A stretch of 39,641 nt of DNA from positions 1 to 39,641 of the forward strand of contig DASZME010000068.1 in assembly GCA_035551995.1 (NCBI GenBank), given 5' to 3'. The DNA comes from RYN-428 sp035551995. GTDB taxonomy: Bacteria; Planctomycetota; Phycisphaerae; Tepidisphaerales; Tepidisphaeraceae. Below, piece after piece: positions 16,088 to 25,353 of the stretch. Numbering within the stretch: the first letter of the stretch is position 1; every line of letters starts with the position of its first letter. Under the pieces are notes generated by a model. It searched no databases. It had not been told where the DNA came from and was given only the letters and a program-made list of their open reading frames with translations. The position numbers were made by a program, and so were the translations under genes.

Positions 16088-17515
16088 ATGCCCACATATT
16101 TCTCCGATCCGCGGCTGTTCACTCGCCGTCACATGCTGCGGACGACCGCATGCGGATTTGCCGGCGTGGCGCTGCACGCGATGCTCGCGGATAGAGCGCG
16201 GGCGTCGCAAAGCCCGTTGGCCGTACGCGCGCCGCGAATCCCGGCTCGGGCCAAGCGGGTTATTTTTTTGTTCATGCAGGGGGGACCTTCGCAGCAGGAT
16301 CTATTTAATCCGCAGGAGCTGATCGCCCGCAATCACGGCAAAAAAATCGACGCGCCGCTCGCCAAGGAACGCCAGGATAAGACCGTGCGAAAAATGCTGG
16401 CGCTGGGGCCGGTCGCGCCGGTCAGGCCGCGCGGGCATTGCGGAATGACGATCTCCGACCTGATGCCGAATCTCGCCGGCGTGGCGGATGAATTGTGCCT
16501 GATGCAGGCGGTGCAGGCGGACAGTCTCGTGCACGCCCCGGCGGTTCTTCAATTTCACACCGGCGCCATGCTCGACGCCCGGCCTTCGATGGGGGCATGG
16601 GTCAGTTACGGCCTGGGGACCGAAAACCAGAATCTTCCCAGCTTCCTTACGATCCATCCCGGCAGCGACATTCGCACGTACGGCAGCGGTTTTCTCCCCG
16701 CCGTCCATCAAGGTACGCCGCTCCGCGTGCCGCGGGACGCTTCGGAATCGGCCATTCCCTATCTTTCCGACGCGGCCACGCCGCCGGCGCTTCAGCGCCG
16801 CCGGCTCGATTTTATCCAGCGCATGAACCATCGCCTGCTCGATCGCTACCCGGCCGACGCGCAGATGGAAGGGAGCATCGAATCATTCGAAGTGGCCTTT
16901 CGCATGCAGGCCGAGGCGCCCAAGGCGCTGGATTTATCGGGCGAGTCGCCGGCCACGCTCGCCCTGTACGGCGTCGGCGACAAGTCTACCGACCGCAATG
17001 GCCGCGCATGCCTGCTCGCGCGCCGATTCAGCGAAGCGGGCGTGCGATTCGTGCAGATCACGATGTCCGACTGGGATCACCATCAAGACATCCGCTCGGC
17101 GTTGCCGCCCGTCTGCAGGTCGGTCGATCGGCCGATTGCCGGCCTGATTCGCGATCTTAAGTCGCGCGGATTGCTTGACGATACTTTGGTGGTTTGGTCG
17201 GGTGAGTTTGGCCGAACGTCCTGGAGCCAGGATCTCAGCGGCACGTCGCCGATCGAAAAACATGGCCGCGAGCACCAGCCCGAAAGCTTCTGCGCGTGGA
17301 TGGCCGGCGGCGGAGTGCGGCCGGGGCTGACGTACGGGAAAACCGATGACTTTGGCTTTCATCCCGTCGAAGGCAAAATTCACCTGCACGACCTTCATGC
17401 AACGCTGCTCTATCTCCTGGGCCTCGATCATGAGCGCCTGACCTACCGCCACGCCGGCCGGGATTTCCGACTGACCGACGTCTACGGGAGGGTCATCCCT
17501 CAACTCCTGGCATGA
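16088..17515 (+). CDS. DUF1501 protein with twin-arginine signal
   Basis: A 475-residue DUF1501 protein. The N-terminus has a twin-arginine export motif (TRRHMLRT) followed by a hydrophobic GFAGVALHAML stretch. The body shows AKRVIFLFMQGGPSQQDLFNP, the signature start of DUF1501, then GHCGMTISDLMPN, DWDHH, VWSGEFGRT and a closing LHATLLYLLGLDHERLTY, which place it in the alkaline phosphatase/sulfatase-like superfamily. An ATG at 16079 is in frame, but GAGGAG abuts it; the ATG at 16088 has correct spacing and is preferred. In planctomycetes DUF1501 usually follows a DUF1549/DUF1553 partner, which is missing here. Substrate unknown. Confidence 0.9.
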   Translation: MPTYFSDPRLFTRRHMLRTTACGFAGVALHAMLADRARASQSPLAVRAPRIPARAKRVIFLFMQGGPSQQDLFNPQELIARNHGKKIDAPLAKERQDKTVRKMLALGPVAPVRPRGHCGMTISDLMPNLAGVADELCLMQAVQADSLVHAPAVLQFHTGAMLDARPSMGAWVSYGLGTENQNLPSFLTIHPGSDIRTYGSGFLPAVHQGTPLRVPRDASESAIPYLSDAATPPALQRRRLDFIQRMNHRLLDRYPADAQMEGSIESFEVAFRMQAEAPKALDLSGESPATLALYGVGDKSTDRNGRACLLARRFSEAGVRFVQITMSDWDHHQDIRSALPPVCRSVDRPIAGLIRDLKSRGLLDDTLVVWSGEFGRTSWSQDLSGTSPIEKHGREHQPESFCAWMAGGGVRPGLTYGKTDDFGFHPVEGKIHLHDLHATLLYLLGLDHERLTYRHAGRDFRLTDVYGRVIPQLLA

Positions 17516-17659
17516 CCCGGCTTTCGCATGCTGCGGAGTGGCGGCCGCGATGATTCGGGATGAAGACTTTATTACTGTTGCCGCGCCGGGCGGCGGCGGG
17601 ATTCACGGATGGGATTTCGATTACGTTTGGCGCATTTCATCTAGGCGCCACGCGTTTTA

Positions 17660-17695
17660 GTCGCGAAGCACGCCCCGCAAGCGGGGCGGCTAAAC
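17660..17695 (-). repeat. Dispersed palindromic repeat, family 2, copy 2
   Basis: Reverse complement reads GTTTAGCCGCCCCGCTTGC then GGGGCGTGCTTCGCGA. It differs from copies at 11203 and 25215 at only a few positions. It sits in the 210-bp gap between two convergent genes (DUF1501 and the hypothetical protein at 17726). Confidence 0.8.
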
Positions 17696-17725
17696 TTAGG
17701 AAATTTACAACAAACGGACAAATGT

Positions 17726-18241
17726 TCAGGCCAGTTGCTGATACCGGAAGTAGCTTGCCGCGAAACAGCGGTCAAAGAGGGCGGCGGTGTAATGGACCGC
17801 CGAGTCGCCGGGATCGAGGAAGTTGATCGTGGCGATTAAAGGACGATCGGCCACTTCCATCAGGTGGAACGCGGGTTCAACGCCGCTGTCGTGGAGTTCG
17901 CGAAGCTGATGCCGTTGAAAAGCGTCCAGCGTCAGGCGGTCAGCGTCGGGATTCAGGCCGGTCACAAGGAGGCTCAATGACGAAAGCTCTCTTTGAAAAC
18001 GAAGGGTCAAAACGCCGGCGGTGGGAGCGGAGGCGCGCCAGCGCAACATGAGCGCGCCGGCGGCGCCGGGCACGTGTGTCTCAAACTCCTCGGGCGAACG
18101 CCATAAGTTCGCCGAGAAATGGGTGATCAGTTCATCGGCGCCGGGGATTCGTTGAAGGTCGGCATAGGTGTATTGAGACTTGGTCCGCAACTCTCCGCGA
18201 GAGTTGAAGTCGGCGACGGAAAAGATGAGCTTGCTGTTCAT
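17726..18241 (-). CDS. Hypothetical protein, 171 residues
   Basis: Starts MNSKLIFSVADFNSRGELR with ATG at 18241; the frame continues to 18340 but the upstream segment is repeat-like. It has no signal peptide, membrane segment or recognised motif. The middle contains regularly spaced Leu/Arg strands (GVLTLRFQRELSSLSLLVTG) and the C-terminus is aromatic (CFAASYFRYQQLA), suggesting a globular alpha/beta fold. No Shine-Dalgarno is obvious. Convergent with DUF1501 and divergent from the large kinase. Codon bias looks genic; function unknown. Confidence 0.65.
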   Translation of the reverse strand: MNSKLIFSVADFNSRGELRTKSQYTYADLQRIPGADELITHFSANLWRSPEEFETHVPGAAGALMLRWRASAPTAGVLTLRFQRELSSLSLLVTGLNPDADRLTLDAFQRHQLRELHDSGVEPAFHLMEVADRPLIATINFLDPGDSAVHYTAALFDRCFAASYFRYQQLA

Positions 18242-18686
18242 GATGGTGAGTGTTCCCGTTCCTGTCGCGGAAAATAAATACACGCGAGCGACGAAACCGG
18301 CTACTGCGAAATTTCCCGAGGCCTCCAAAGACCGAGGCATTGAATGACGTCGTAGTCAAGCGTTCCGCCCATGTCCCGGTTCTGGAAACACAGCCGAGAC
18401 GGATGTGCGATACGTTACTTAAGAAAACTATAAAACTGGATCGAGCTCGTGCTCTGTAAGAATTTTCATGAACAGATTTTTTCCCCCTTGTGAAAAAAAA
18501 TGTCCAAAGTTAATTTCGCCTCCAAAATCAAAGCCTCAATGAAGCCGATTAATCCCCTTGCCGCGTAGGCACAGCAAATGCGGTTCCGGGAATTTCCAAT
18601 TGAAGCGTGAGCAAGTCTCAAAAAACAGTGATCGACGGATCCATCTTCGGGCCATTAGTAGCGCCGAGTTACAAACGGGAGCGGAT
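18242..18686. other. 445-bp non-coding region before the HAMP-array kinase
   Basis: Divergent intergenic region. It contains a degenerate copy of dispersed repeat family 1 (18352-18411), then an AT-rich stretch (about 18460-18540) with short A and T tracts, unlike the surrounding GC-rich DNA. A TTGTGA/TTAATT pair with about 16-base spacing is present in that stretch and might be a promoter, but the match is poor. No other gene is supported. Confidence 0.5.
18352..18411 (+). repeat. Dispersed palindromic repeat, family 1, degenerate copy 3
   Basis: The right arm ACAGCCGAGACGGATGTGC matches copies at 235 and 8641 well, the spacer (CCCGGTTCTGGAAA) resembles CCCCGTTTTCAAG, and the left arm is decayed. 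Confidence 0.5.
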
Positions 18687-21600
18687 ATGCGCGGTAAGGA
18701 TGCGACGCAGAAACGGTTCACGACGGTTCCCGCCAAAAAGGCACATTCCAACGGCGGATCAAGCCGAAACGGCGGGGGCGACGGGCGAGCAAAGTCCGCC
18801 GCCTCCGATGACGGAGGCGTTCTGCACGACCAGCCTTCCATCGCTGAACTGCTCGGCAGAGAACGCGTCGACGCCGGCAAACGCCTGGAACGAACCGCCC
18901 TCCTTTCCGCCCTGACGGCGTTCAAGAAAGGGGATTTTTCAGTGCGCCTTCCGTCTGATCTGGACGGCATGGACGGGAAGATCGCCGAGGCGTTTAACGA
19001 AGTCATGGACCGCAACGAGCGCGTTAGCGAAGAGTTGGCCCGCCTGAGCCGCCAGGTCGGTAAAGAAGGAAAAATTTCCCAGCGAGCCAACATCGGCGAC
19101 GTCACCGGGTCGTGGAAGCATTCCATCGAATCGGTCAACGCCCTGATCAGCGACCTGGTGCATCCCGTGAGCGAAACGGCACGCGTGATCGGCGCCGTGG
19201 CCAAGGGAGACCTTTCCCAAACCATGGCGATGGAAATCGAAGGGCGGCCGCTGGCCGGCGAATTTTTACGCACCGCCAAGACCGTCAATACCATGGTCGA
19301 TCAGCTTGGCTCATTCGCGTCGGAAGTCACGCGCGTGGCGCGCGAAGTGGGCACCGAAGGAAAGCTCGGCGGCCAGGCTAAGGTGAAGGGCGTGGCAGGC
19401 ACGTGGAAGGACCTGACCGACTCGGTCAACTCGATGGCCGGCAATCTGACGGCCCAGGTTCGTAACATCGCCGCCGTGACCACCGCCGTCGCGCGCGGCG
19501 ACTTGTCGAAGAAGATTACCGTCGACGTGAAGGGCGAAATTCTCGAACTGAAAAATACCATCAATACCATGGTCGACCAGCTTCGCTCGTTCGCGTCGGA
19601 AGTGACGCGCGTGGCGCGCGAGGTGGGTACGGAAGGTAAGCTGGGCGGGCAGGCTGACGTCAAAGGCGTGGCCGGTACGTGGAAGGACTTGACCGACTCG
19701 GTAAATTCGATGGCGTCCAACCTGACCGGCCAGGTGAGAAATATCGCGACCGTGACGACGGCCGTCGCCAACGGCGATTTATCAAAGAAAATTACCGTCG
19801 ATGTGCGCGGGGAAATTCTGGAGCTGAAGGAAACCATCAATACGATGGTGGATCAGCTGAACTCTTTTGCGTCGGAAGTAACGCGCGTGGCGCGCGAAGT
19901 GGGCACGGAAGGAAAGTTGGGCGGACAGGCGGAAGTGAAGGGCGTGGCCGGTACGTGGAAGGATTTGACCGACTCGGTGAATTCGATGGCCGGCAACCTG
20001 ACGTCGCAGGTTCGAAATATCGCCGCCGTGACGACCGCCGTGGCCAAGGGCGATTTGTCGAAGAAGATTACCGTGGACGTGAAGGGGGAAATTCTCGAAC
20101 TGAAAAACACCATCAATACGATGGTGGATCAGCTTTCATCGTTCGCCGCCGAGGTGACGCGCGTGGCCCGCGAGGTGGGCACCGAAGGAAAACTGGGCGG
20201 TCAGGCCGACGTGCGCGGCGTGGCCGGTACATGGAAGGACCTGACCGACAGCGTCAATCTCATGGCCGGCAATCTCACGTCGCAGGTGCGAAACATCGCC
20301 GACGTAACCAAGGCCGTCGCCAACGGCGATCTGTCGAAGAAGATCACCGTTGACGTGAAGGGGGAAATTCTCGAATTGAAAAACACCGTGAACACCATGG
20401 TGGATCAGCTTTCGTCCTTCGCCGCTGAGGTGACGCGCGTGGCGCGCGAGGTGGGCACCGAAGGAAAGCTGGGCGGGCAGGCGAACGTGCGCGGCGTGGC
20501 CGGTACGTGGAAGGATCTGACCGATAACGTCAACCTGATGTCCAGCAACCTGACCGTGCAGCTTCGCGACATGTCAAAGGTGGCGACGGCCATCGCCACC
20601 GGCGACCTGACGCAGAAGATCACCGTCGATGTGCGCGGTGAAATTCTGCAGATCAAAAACGTGATCAACACGATGGTGGATCAGCTTTCGTCGTTTGCAG
20701 CCGAGGTGACGCGCGTGGCGCGCGAAGTGGGTACCGAAGGGGAATTGGGCGGGCAGGCCGAAGTGCGCGGCGTGGCCGGTACGTGGAAGGACTTGACCGA
20801 CTCGGTGAACTCAATGGCCGGCAACCTGACGGCCCAGGTGAGAAACATCGCCGCCGTGACCACCGCCGTCGCCACGGGCGACTTGTCGAAAAAGATCACG
20901 GTGCCGGTGAAAGGGGAAATGGCGGAACTGAAAAATACCATCAACACGATGGTTGATCAGCTGAACGGCTTCGCCTCGGAAGTGACGCGCGTGGCGCGCG
21001 AGGTGGGTACGGAAGGAAAGCTGGGCGGGCAGGCGGAAGTGAAGGGCGTGGCCGGTACGTGGAAGGACTTGACCGATTCGGTGAATTTCATGGCAGGTAA
21101 CCTGACGGCCCAGGTTCGTAACATCGCCGCCGTGACGACCGCCGTCGCAAACGGCGACTTGTCGAAGAAGATCGCCGTGGACGTGAAGGGCGAAATTCTC
21201 GAATTGAAAAACACCATCAATACGATGGTGGATCAGCTTTCGTCGTTCGCCGCCGAAGTGACCCGCGTGGCCCGCGAAGTGGGTACGGAAGGAAAGCTGG
21301 GCGGGCAGGCGGAAGTGAAGGGCGTGGCCGGTACGTGGAAGGACTTGACCGACTCGGTGAACTTCATGGCCGGTAACCTGACCGGTCAGGTGCGAAACAT
21401 CGCCGCCGTGACGACGGCCGTCGCCAACGGAGATTTGTCCAAGAAAATCACCGTGGACGTGCGCGGCGAAATCCTCGAGCTGAAAGACACCATCAACACC
21501 ATGGTGGATCAGTTGCGTTCGTTTTCGTCGGAAGTGACGCGCGTGGCCCGCGAAGTGGGCACCGAAGGAAAGCTGGGCGGGCAGGCCGAAGTGAAGGGCG

Positions 21601-24600
21601 TGGCCGGTACCTGGAAGGATCTGACCGATTCGGTGAATTCCATGGCGTCGAACCTGACGGCCCAGGTGCGAAATATCGCCGCCGTGACAACCGCCGTCGC
21701 CAATGGAAATCTTGCCAAGAAGATCACCGTGGACGTGCGCGGCGAAATTCTGGAGTTGAAGGAAACGATCAACACCATGGTGGATCAGCTCAACTCGTTC
21801 GCGTCGGAAGTGACGCGCGTGGCCCGCGAAGTGGGCACCGAAGGAAAGCTGGGCGGCCAGGCGGACGTGAAGGGCGTGGCCGGTACCTGGAAGGATCTGA
21901 CCGACAACGTGAACTTCATGGCCGGCAACCTGACCAATCAGGTGCGCGGGATCGCGAAGGTCGTGACCGCCGTCGCCAACGGTGATCTGAAACGAAAACT
22001 CACCGTGGACGCCAAGGGGGAAATCGCCGAACTGGCCGACACGATCAACGGCATGATCGATACGCTGGCCACCTTCGCCGATCAGGTGACGACGGTGGCC
22101 CGCGAAGTGGGCGTGGAAGGGAAATTGGGCGGCCAGGCGTCGGTGCCCGGCGCCGCCGGTACATGGAAGGATCTGACCGATAACGTCAACCAGCTTGCGG
22201 CCAACCTGACGACGCAGGTTCGCGCCATCGCCGAGGTGGCCACCGCCGTGACCAAGGGCGACTTAACCCGCTCGATCGCCGTCGCCGCGCAGGGCGAAGT
22301 GGCGGCGTTGAAGGACAACATCAACGAGATGATCCGCAATCTGAAGGATACGACGCTCAAAAACGCCGAGCAGGACTGGCTCAAAACCAACCTCGCCAAG
22401 TTCAGCCGAATGTTGCAGGGCCAGAAGGATCTGCTGACGGTCGGTCGTCTTATTCTGTCGGAACTGGCGCCGGTCGTGTCGGCCCAGCAGGGCGTGTTCT
22501 ACATCATGGACAACGCCAAGATCGACGATCCGAACCTGAAATTACTCGCCAGTTATGCGTTTAAGGAACGCAAGAACATCGATAACAAATTCCGCCTCGG
22601 CGAAGGGCTCGTTGGCCAGTGCGCCATCGAAAAAGAAAAAATCCTGCTCACGCACGTGCCGGGCGACTACATTCAAATTACCTCCGGCCTCGGCGAATCC
22701 AAACCGCTCAACATCATCGTCCTCCCGATCGTGTTCGAAGGACAGGTGAAGGCGGTCATGGAACTGGCCAGCTTCGACCGGTTCAATCCCACGCACGAAA
22801 CGTTCCTCGATCAGCTCACCGAATCGATCGGCATCGTGCTCAACACGATCGAAGCGAACATGAGAACCGAAGACCTGCTCAAGCAATCGCAATCGCTCGC
22901 CCGCGAGTTGCAGAGCCAGCAGGAAGAGCTTCAACAGACCAACGCCGAGCTGGAAGAAAAGGCCAAGCTGCTCGCCGAACAAAACGTGGAAGTGGAACGC
23001 AAAAATTCGGAAGTGGAACAGGCCCGCCAGGCGCTGGAAGAAAAAGCCAAGCAGCTTGCCCTCACGTCCAAGTACAAGAGCGAATTCCTGGCGAACATGA
23101 GCCACGAATTGCGCACGCCGTTGAACAGTCTGTTGATTCTTTCCGACCAGTTGTCGCGGAACCAGGAGAGCAACCTTACGTCGCGACAGGTCGAATTCGC
23201 CCAGACGATCCATTCCTCCGGCAACGACCTGCTGGCCCTCATCAACGACATCCTCGATCTGTCCAAGATCGAATCGGGGACGGTCATCGTCGATATCGGC
23301 GAAGTCGCCTTCCGCGAGCTTCAGGACTACGTCGATCGCACTTTCCGGCATGTGGCGGAAAACAAAAGACTCGGGTTCGAAGTCGAGCTGCACCCGACCT
23401 TGCCGCGCGGCGTGCAGACCGACGCCAAACGCCTCCAGCAGATCATCAAGAATCTTTTGTCCAACGCGTTCAAGTTTACCGAGCGCGGCCGGGTTACGCT
23501 GGAAGTGTCCCCGGCGGAAGAGGGATGGGCCAAGGACAACGATATGCTCAACCGCGCCCGCACGGTTATCGCGTTTACGGTTCGCGATACGGGCATCGGC
23601 ATTCCGCCGGAAAAGCAGCAGATCATCTTCGAGGCGTTCCAACAGGCCGACGGCAGCACCAGCCGCAAGTATGGCGGCACGGGCCTTGGCCTGGCGATCA
23701 GCCGCGAACTGGCCAAGCTGCTCGGCGGCGAGATTCGCCTGCAAAGCATCCCCGGCGAAGGAAGCCAGTTCACGCTCTACCTTCCGATCAACTACACGCC
23801 AAGCCGCCCGGCGCGGAGATCGACCATCTCGCCGCCGGTCGCGGAAACATCGACGGCCATCGTCGTCACCGACGGCCCGCAACTACGCGCCCCGCAGGAA
23901 GACCCCGCCGCCGCCTCCCATTTCCTTGACGACCGCGGCACGATTCAGCCGGACGATCGCGTCCTGCTCATCGTCGAAAACGAAGCCAACTTCGCCCGAT
24001 TCCTCTTTGAAACCGCTCACGAGCACGGCTTCAAAGCCCTCGTCGCCGCCCGCGGCTCGACGGCGCTGACGATGGTGCACGACTACAAGCCGCAAGCCAT
24101 CACCCTCGACATCAACCTCCCTGACATCGACGGCTGGCGCATTCTGCATCGCATGAAGGACGATCCGGAAACCCGCCATATCCCCGTGCAGATCATCACC
24201 ACCGAAGAAGAAAGCGACCGGGGCCTGCGGATGGGCGCGATGGGCGCGCTGGCCAAGCCGGTGCGAACCAAGCAATCGCTCGACGAAACCTTCACCCGGC
24301 TCCGCGCGTTCCTGGAGCCGAGGAAGAAACGGCTCCTGGTAGTCGAAGCCGACGAGGCGCGGCGCCGCGCCATGATCGATCTGCTCGCCGCCGACGAATT
24401 GGAAATCCAGGCCGTCGCCACCGCCGCCGACACGCTGGCGGCGCTGCGCGCCGGTTCGTTCGACGCGGCGGTGGTCGGGGTCGATCTCCCCGACATCAAG
24501 GGCTTTGACCTCGTCGATGAGATCCACGAAAACCTCGGCCTGCGCGAACTCCCCATCCTCTTTTATGCGACGCGGGAGCTGACGAAAAAAGAGGAGATTC

Positions 24601-25130
24601 ACCTCAAGCGCCTCACGCAGACTTCCACGCTTCGCGACGTGCGTTCGCCGGAGCGATTGCTCGACGACGTTTTGCTGTTCCTGCATCGCCCCCTGTCGGC
24701 GCTTCAGGAGGACAAGCGGAAGATGCTCGAAGCGCTGCACGAAACCGCGACTGTCCTTGCCGGCAAGAAGGTGCTCATCGTCGACGACGACATCCGCAAC
24801 ATCTTCGCGATGACCAGCGTGCTGGAGCCGTACAAGATGCAGATCGCCTCGGCCGAAACCGGCAAGGCCGCGATCGAACTGCTTCAGCAGAATCCGGACA
24901 TGGAGGTGGTGCTGATGGATATTATGATGCCGGACATGGACGGCTACGATACGATGCGGGCGATCCGCAAAGTGGCCAAATTCCGGTCGCTGCCGATTAT
25001 CGCGCTGACGGCCAAGGCGATGAAGGGAGATCGCGAAAAGTGCATCGAAGCCGGGGCGTCGGATTACATCGCCAAGCCGGTAGATACCGAACAGTTGCTT
25101 TCTTTGTTGCGGGTATGGCTCTACAGGTAG
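18687..25130 (+). CDS. Giant soluble hybrid histidine kinase with 11 tandem HAMP-type repeats, GAF and three receivers
   Basis: 2147 residues. Start ATG 18687 is chosen for GGGAG just upstream; the frame is open from 18558. Order: a disordered Ser/Gly/Lys N-terminus (1-65), a diverged HAMP pair (about 72-208), eleven 92-residue HAMP-type units (209-1220), GAF (about 1246-1390), a Gln/Glu-rich coiled coil (about 1395-1465), HisKA with H1473 (SHELRTPLNS), HATPase with N1593 and GTGLGLAIS, then receivers with phosphoacceptors D1808, D1933 and D2078. Receiver 2 lacks the acidic pair's normal form and the Lys-Pro motif, so it may be inactive. There is no membrane helix. The architecture resembles fungal group III (Nik1/Os-1) osmosensor kinases. 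A REC-GAF-kinase-REC protein follows 297 bp downstream. Confidence 0.92.
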   Translation: MRGKDATQKRFTTVPAKKAHSNGGSSRNGGGDGRAKSAASDDGGVLHDQPSIAELLGRERVDAGKRLERTALLSALTAFKKGDFSVRLPSDLDGMDGKIAEAFNEVMDRNERVSEELARLSRQVGKEGKISQRANIGDVTGSWKHSIESVNALISDLVHPVSETARVIGAVAKGDLSQTMAMEIEGRPLAGEFLRTAKTVNTMVDQLGSFASEVTRVAREVGTEGKLGGQAKVKGVAGTWKDLTDSVNSMAGNLTAQVRNIAAVTTAVARGDLSKKITVDVKGEILELKNTINTMVDQLRSFASEVTRVAREVGTEGKLGGQADVKGVAGTWKDLTDSVNSMASNLTGQVRNIATVTTAVANGDLSKKITVDVRGEILELKETINTMVDQLNSFASEVTRVAREVGTEGKLGGQAEVKGVAGTWKDLTDSVNSMAGNLTSQVRNIAAVTTAVAKGDLSKKITVDVKGEILELKNTINTMVDQLSSFAAEVTRVAREVGTEGKLGGQADVRGVAGTWKDLTDSVNLMAGNLTSQVRNIADVTKAVANGDLSKKITVDVKGEILELKNTVNTMVDQLSSFAAEVTRVAREVGTEGKLGGQANVRGVAGTWKDLTDNVNLMSSNLTVQLRDMSKVATAIATGDLTQKITVDVRGEILQIKNVINTMVDQLSSFAAEVTRVAREVGTEGELGGQAEVRGVAGTWKDLTDSVNSMAGNLTAQVRNIAAVTTAVATGDLSKKITVPVKGEMAELKNTINTMVDQLNGFASEVTRVAREVGTEGKLGGQAEVKGVAGTWKDLTDSVNFMAGNLTAQVRNIAAVTTAVANGDLSKKIAVDVKGEILELKNTINTMVDQLSSFAAEVTRVAREVGTEGKLGGQAEVKGVAGTWKDLTDSVNFMAGNLTGQVRNIAAVTTAVANGDLSKKITVDVRGEILELKDTINTMVDQLRSFSSEVTRVAREVGTEGKLGGQAEVKGVAGTWKDLTDSVNSMASNLTAQVRNIAAVTTAVANGNLAKKITVDVRGEILELKETINTMVDQLNSFASEVTRVAREVGTEGKLGGQADVKGVAGTWKDLTDNVNFMAGNLTNQVRGIAKVVTAVANGDLKRKLTVDAKGEIAELADTINGMIDTLATFADQVTTVAREVGVEGKLGGQASVPGAAGTWKDLTDNVNQLAANLTTQVRAIAEVATAVTKGDLTRSIAVAAQGEVAALKDNINEMIRNLKDTTLKNAEQDWLKTNLAKFSRMLQGQKDLLTVGRLILSELAPVVSAQQGVFYIMDNAKIDDPNLKLLASYAFKERKNIDNKFRLGEGLVGQCAIEKEKILLTHVPGDYIQITSGLGESKPLNIIVLPIVFEGQVKAVMELASFDRFNPTHETFLDQLTESIGIVLNTIEANMRTEDLLKQSQSLARELQSQQEELQQTNAELEEKAKLLAEQNVEVERKNSEVEQARQALEEKAKQLALTSKYKSEFLANMSHELRTPLNSLLILSDQLSRNQESNLTSRQVEFAQTIHSSGNDLLALINDILDLSKIESGTVIVDIGEVAFRELQDYVDRTFRHVAENKRLGFEVELHPTLPRGVQTDAKRLQQIIKNLLSNAFKFTERGRVTLEVSPAEEGWAKDNDMLNRARTVIAFTVRDTGIGIPPEKQQIIFEAFQQADGSTSRKYGGTGLGLAISRELAKLLGGEIRLQSIPGEGSQFTLYLPINYTPSRPARRSTISPPVAETSTAIVVTDGPQLRAPQEDPAAASHFLDDRGTIQPDDRVLLIVENEANFARFLFETAHEHGFKALVAARGSTALTMVHDYKPQAITLDINLPDIDGWRILHRMKDDPETRHIPVQIITTEEESDRGLRMGAMGALAKPVRTKQSLDETFTRLRAFLEPRKKRLLVVEADEARRRAMIDLLAADELEIQAVATAADTLAALRAGSFDAAVVGVDLPDIKGFDLVDEIHENLGLRELPILFYATRELTKKEEIHLKRLTQTSTLRDVRSPERLLDDVLLFLHRPLSALQEDKRKMLEALHETATVLAGKKVLIVDDDIRNIFAMTSVLEPYKMQIASAETGKAAIELLQQNPDMEVVLMDIMMPDMDGYDTMRAIRKVAKFRSLPIIALTAKAMKGDREKCIEAGASDYIAKPVDTEQLLSLLRVWLYR
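19311..22346 (+). repeat. Eleven tandem 276-bp repeats encoding 92-residue HAMP-type units
   Basis: Units begin at 19311, 19587, 19863, 20139, 20415, 20691, 20967, 21243, 21519, 21795 and 22071, each exactly 276 bp. Every unit starts with a (S/G/T)F(A/S)(S/A/D) turn and contains VAREVG, GTWKDLTD and a (N/D)TINTMVDQL-type end. Units 1-4 and 7-9 are very similar in DNA; unit 5 (QLRDMSKVATAIATGDL), unit 6 (VPVKGEMAELK), unit 10 and unit 11 diverge most. Confidence 0.95.
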
Positions 25131-25214
25131 CCGTCACGGTTGTACAGGTTTGCCGCGGCGCGAAGCGCGGCGATTCGCATCGTTACGGTAGTTGTCGTCG
25201 CCGCGGCGTTCCTG

Positions 25215-25253
25215 CGTTTAGCGGCCCCGCTTGCGGGGCGTATTTCGCGACCA
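25215..25253 (+). repeat. Dispersed palindromic repeat, family 2, copy 3
   Basis: CGTTTAGCGGCCCCGCTTGC then GGGGCGTATTTCGCGACCA; differs from 11203-11241 at two positions. It lies between the two kinase genes. The rest of this 297-bp gap holds GC-rich inverted segments and the tandem repeat at 25354-25387. Confidence 0.8.
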
Positions 25254-25353
25254 GGCTCGCCGCGCCGACCGAATAGCGCCTTAACAGACCCGTTCACGGG
25301 CCAGGAAAAGCGCTCGGCGTCGCGCTTCGCCGGCGCGGAGCTATTTCCGCCGG

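Noticed and set aside
18567..18581. Possible sigma54 promoter (AGGCACAGCAAATGC) upstream of the giant kinase.
   Set aside because: GG and GC elements are present with correct spacing, but the -24 and -12 boxes each have a mismatch and no enhancer-type site or sigma54 activator was seen. Too weak to list.
19311..22346. CRISPR-like or satellite repeat.
   Set aside because: The units are 276 bp, in frame, and encode a conserved protein module.
22542..23882. A 446-residue minus-strand frame opposite the giant kinase GAF/kinase region.
   Set aside because: Antisense to conserved kinase motifs; no domain and low-complexity composition.
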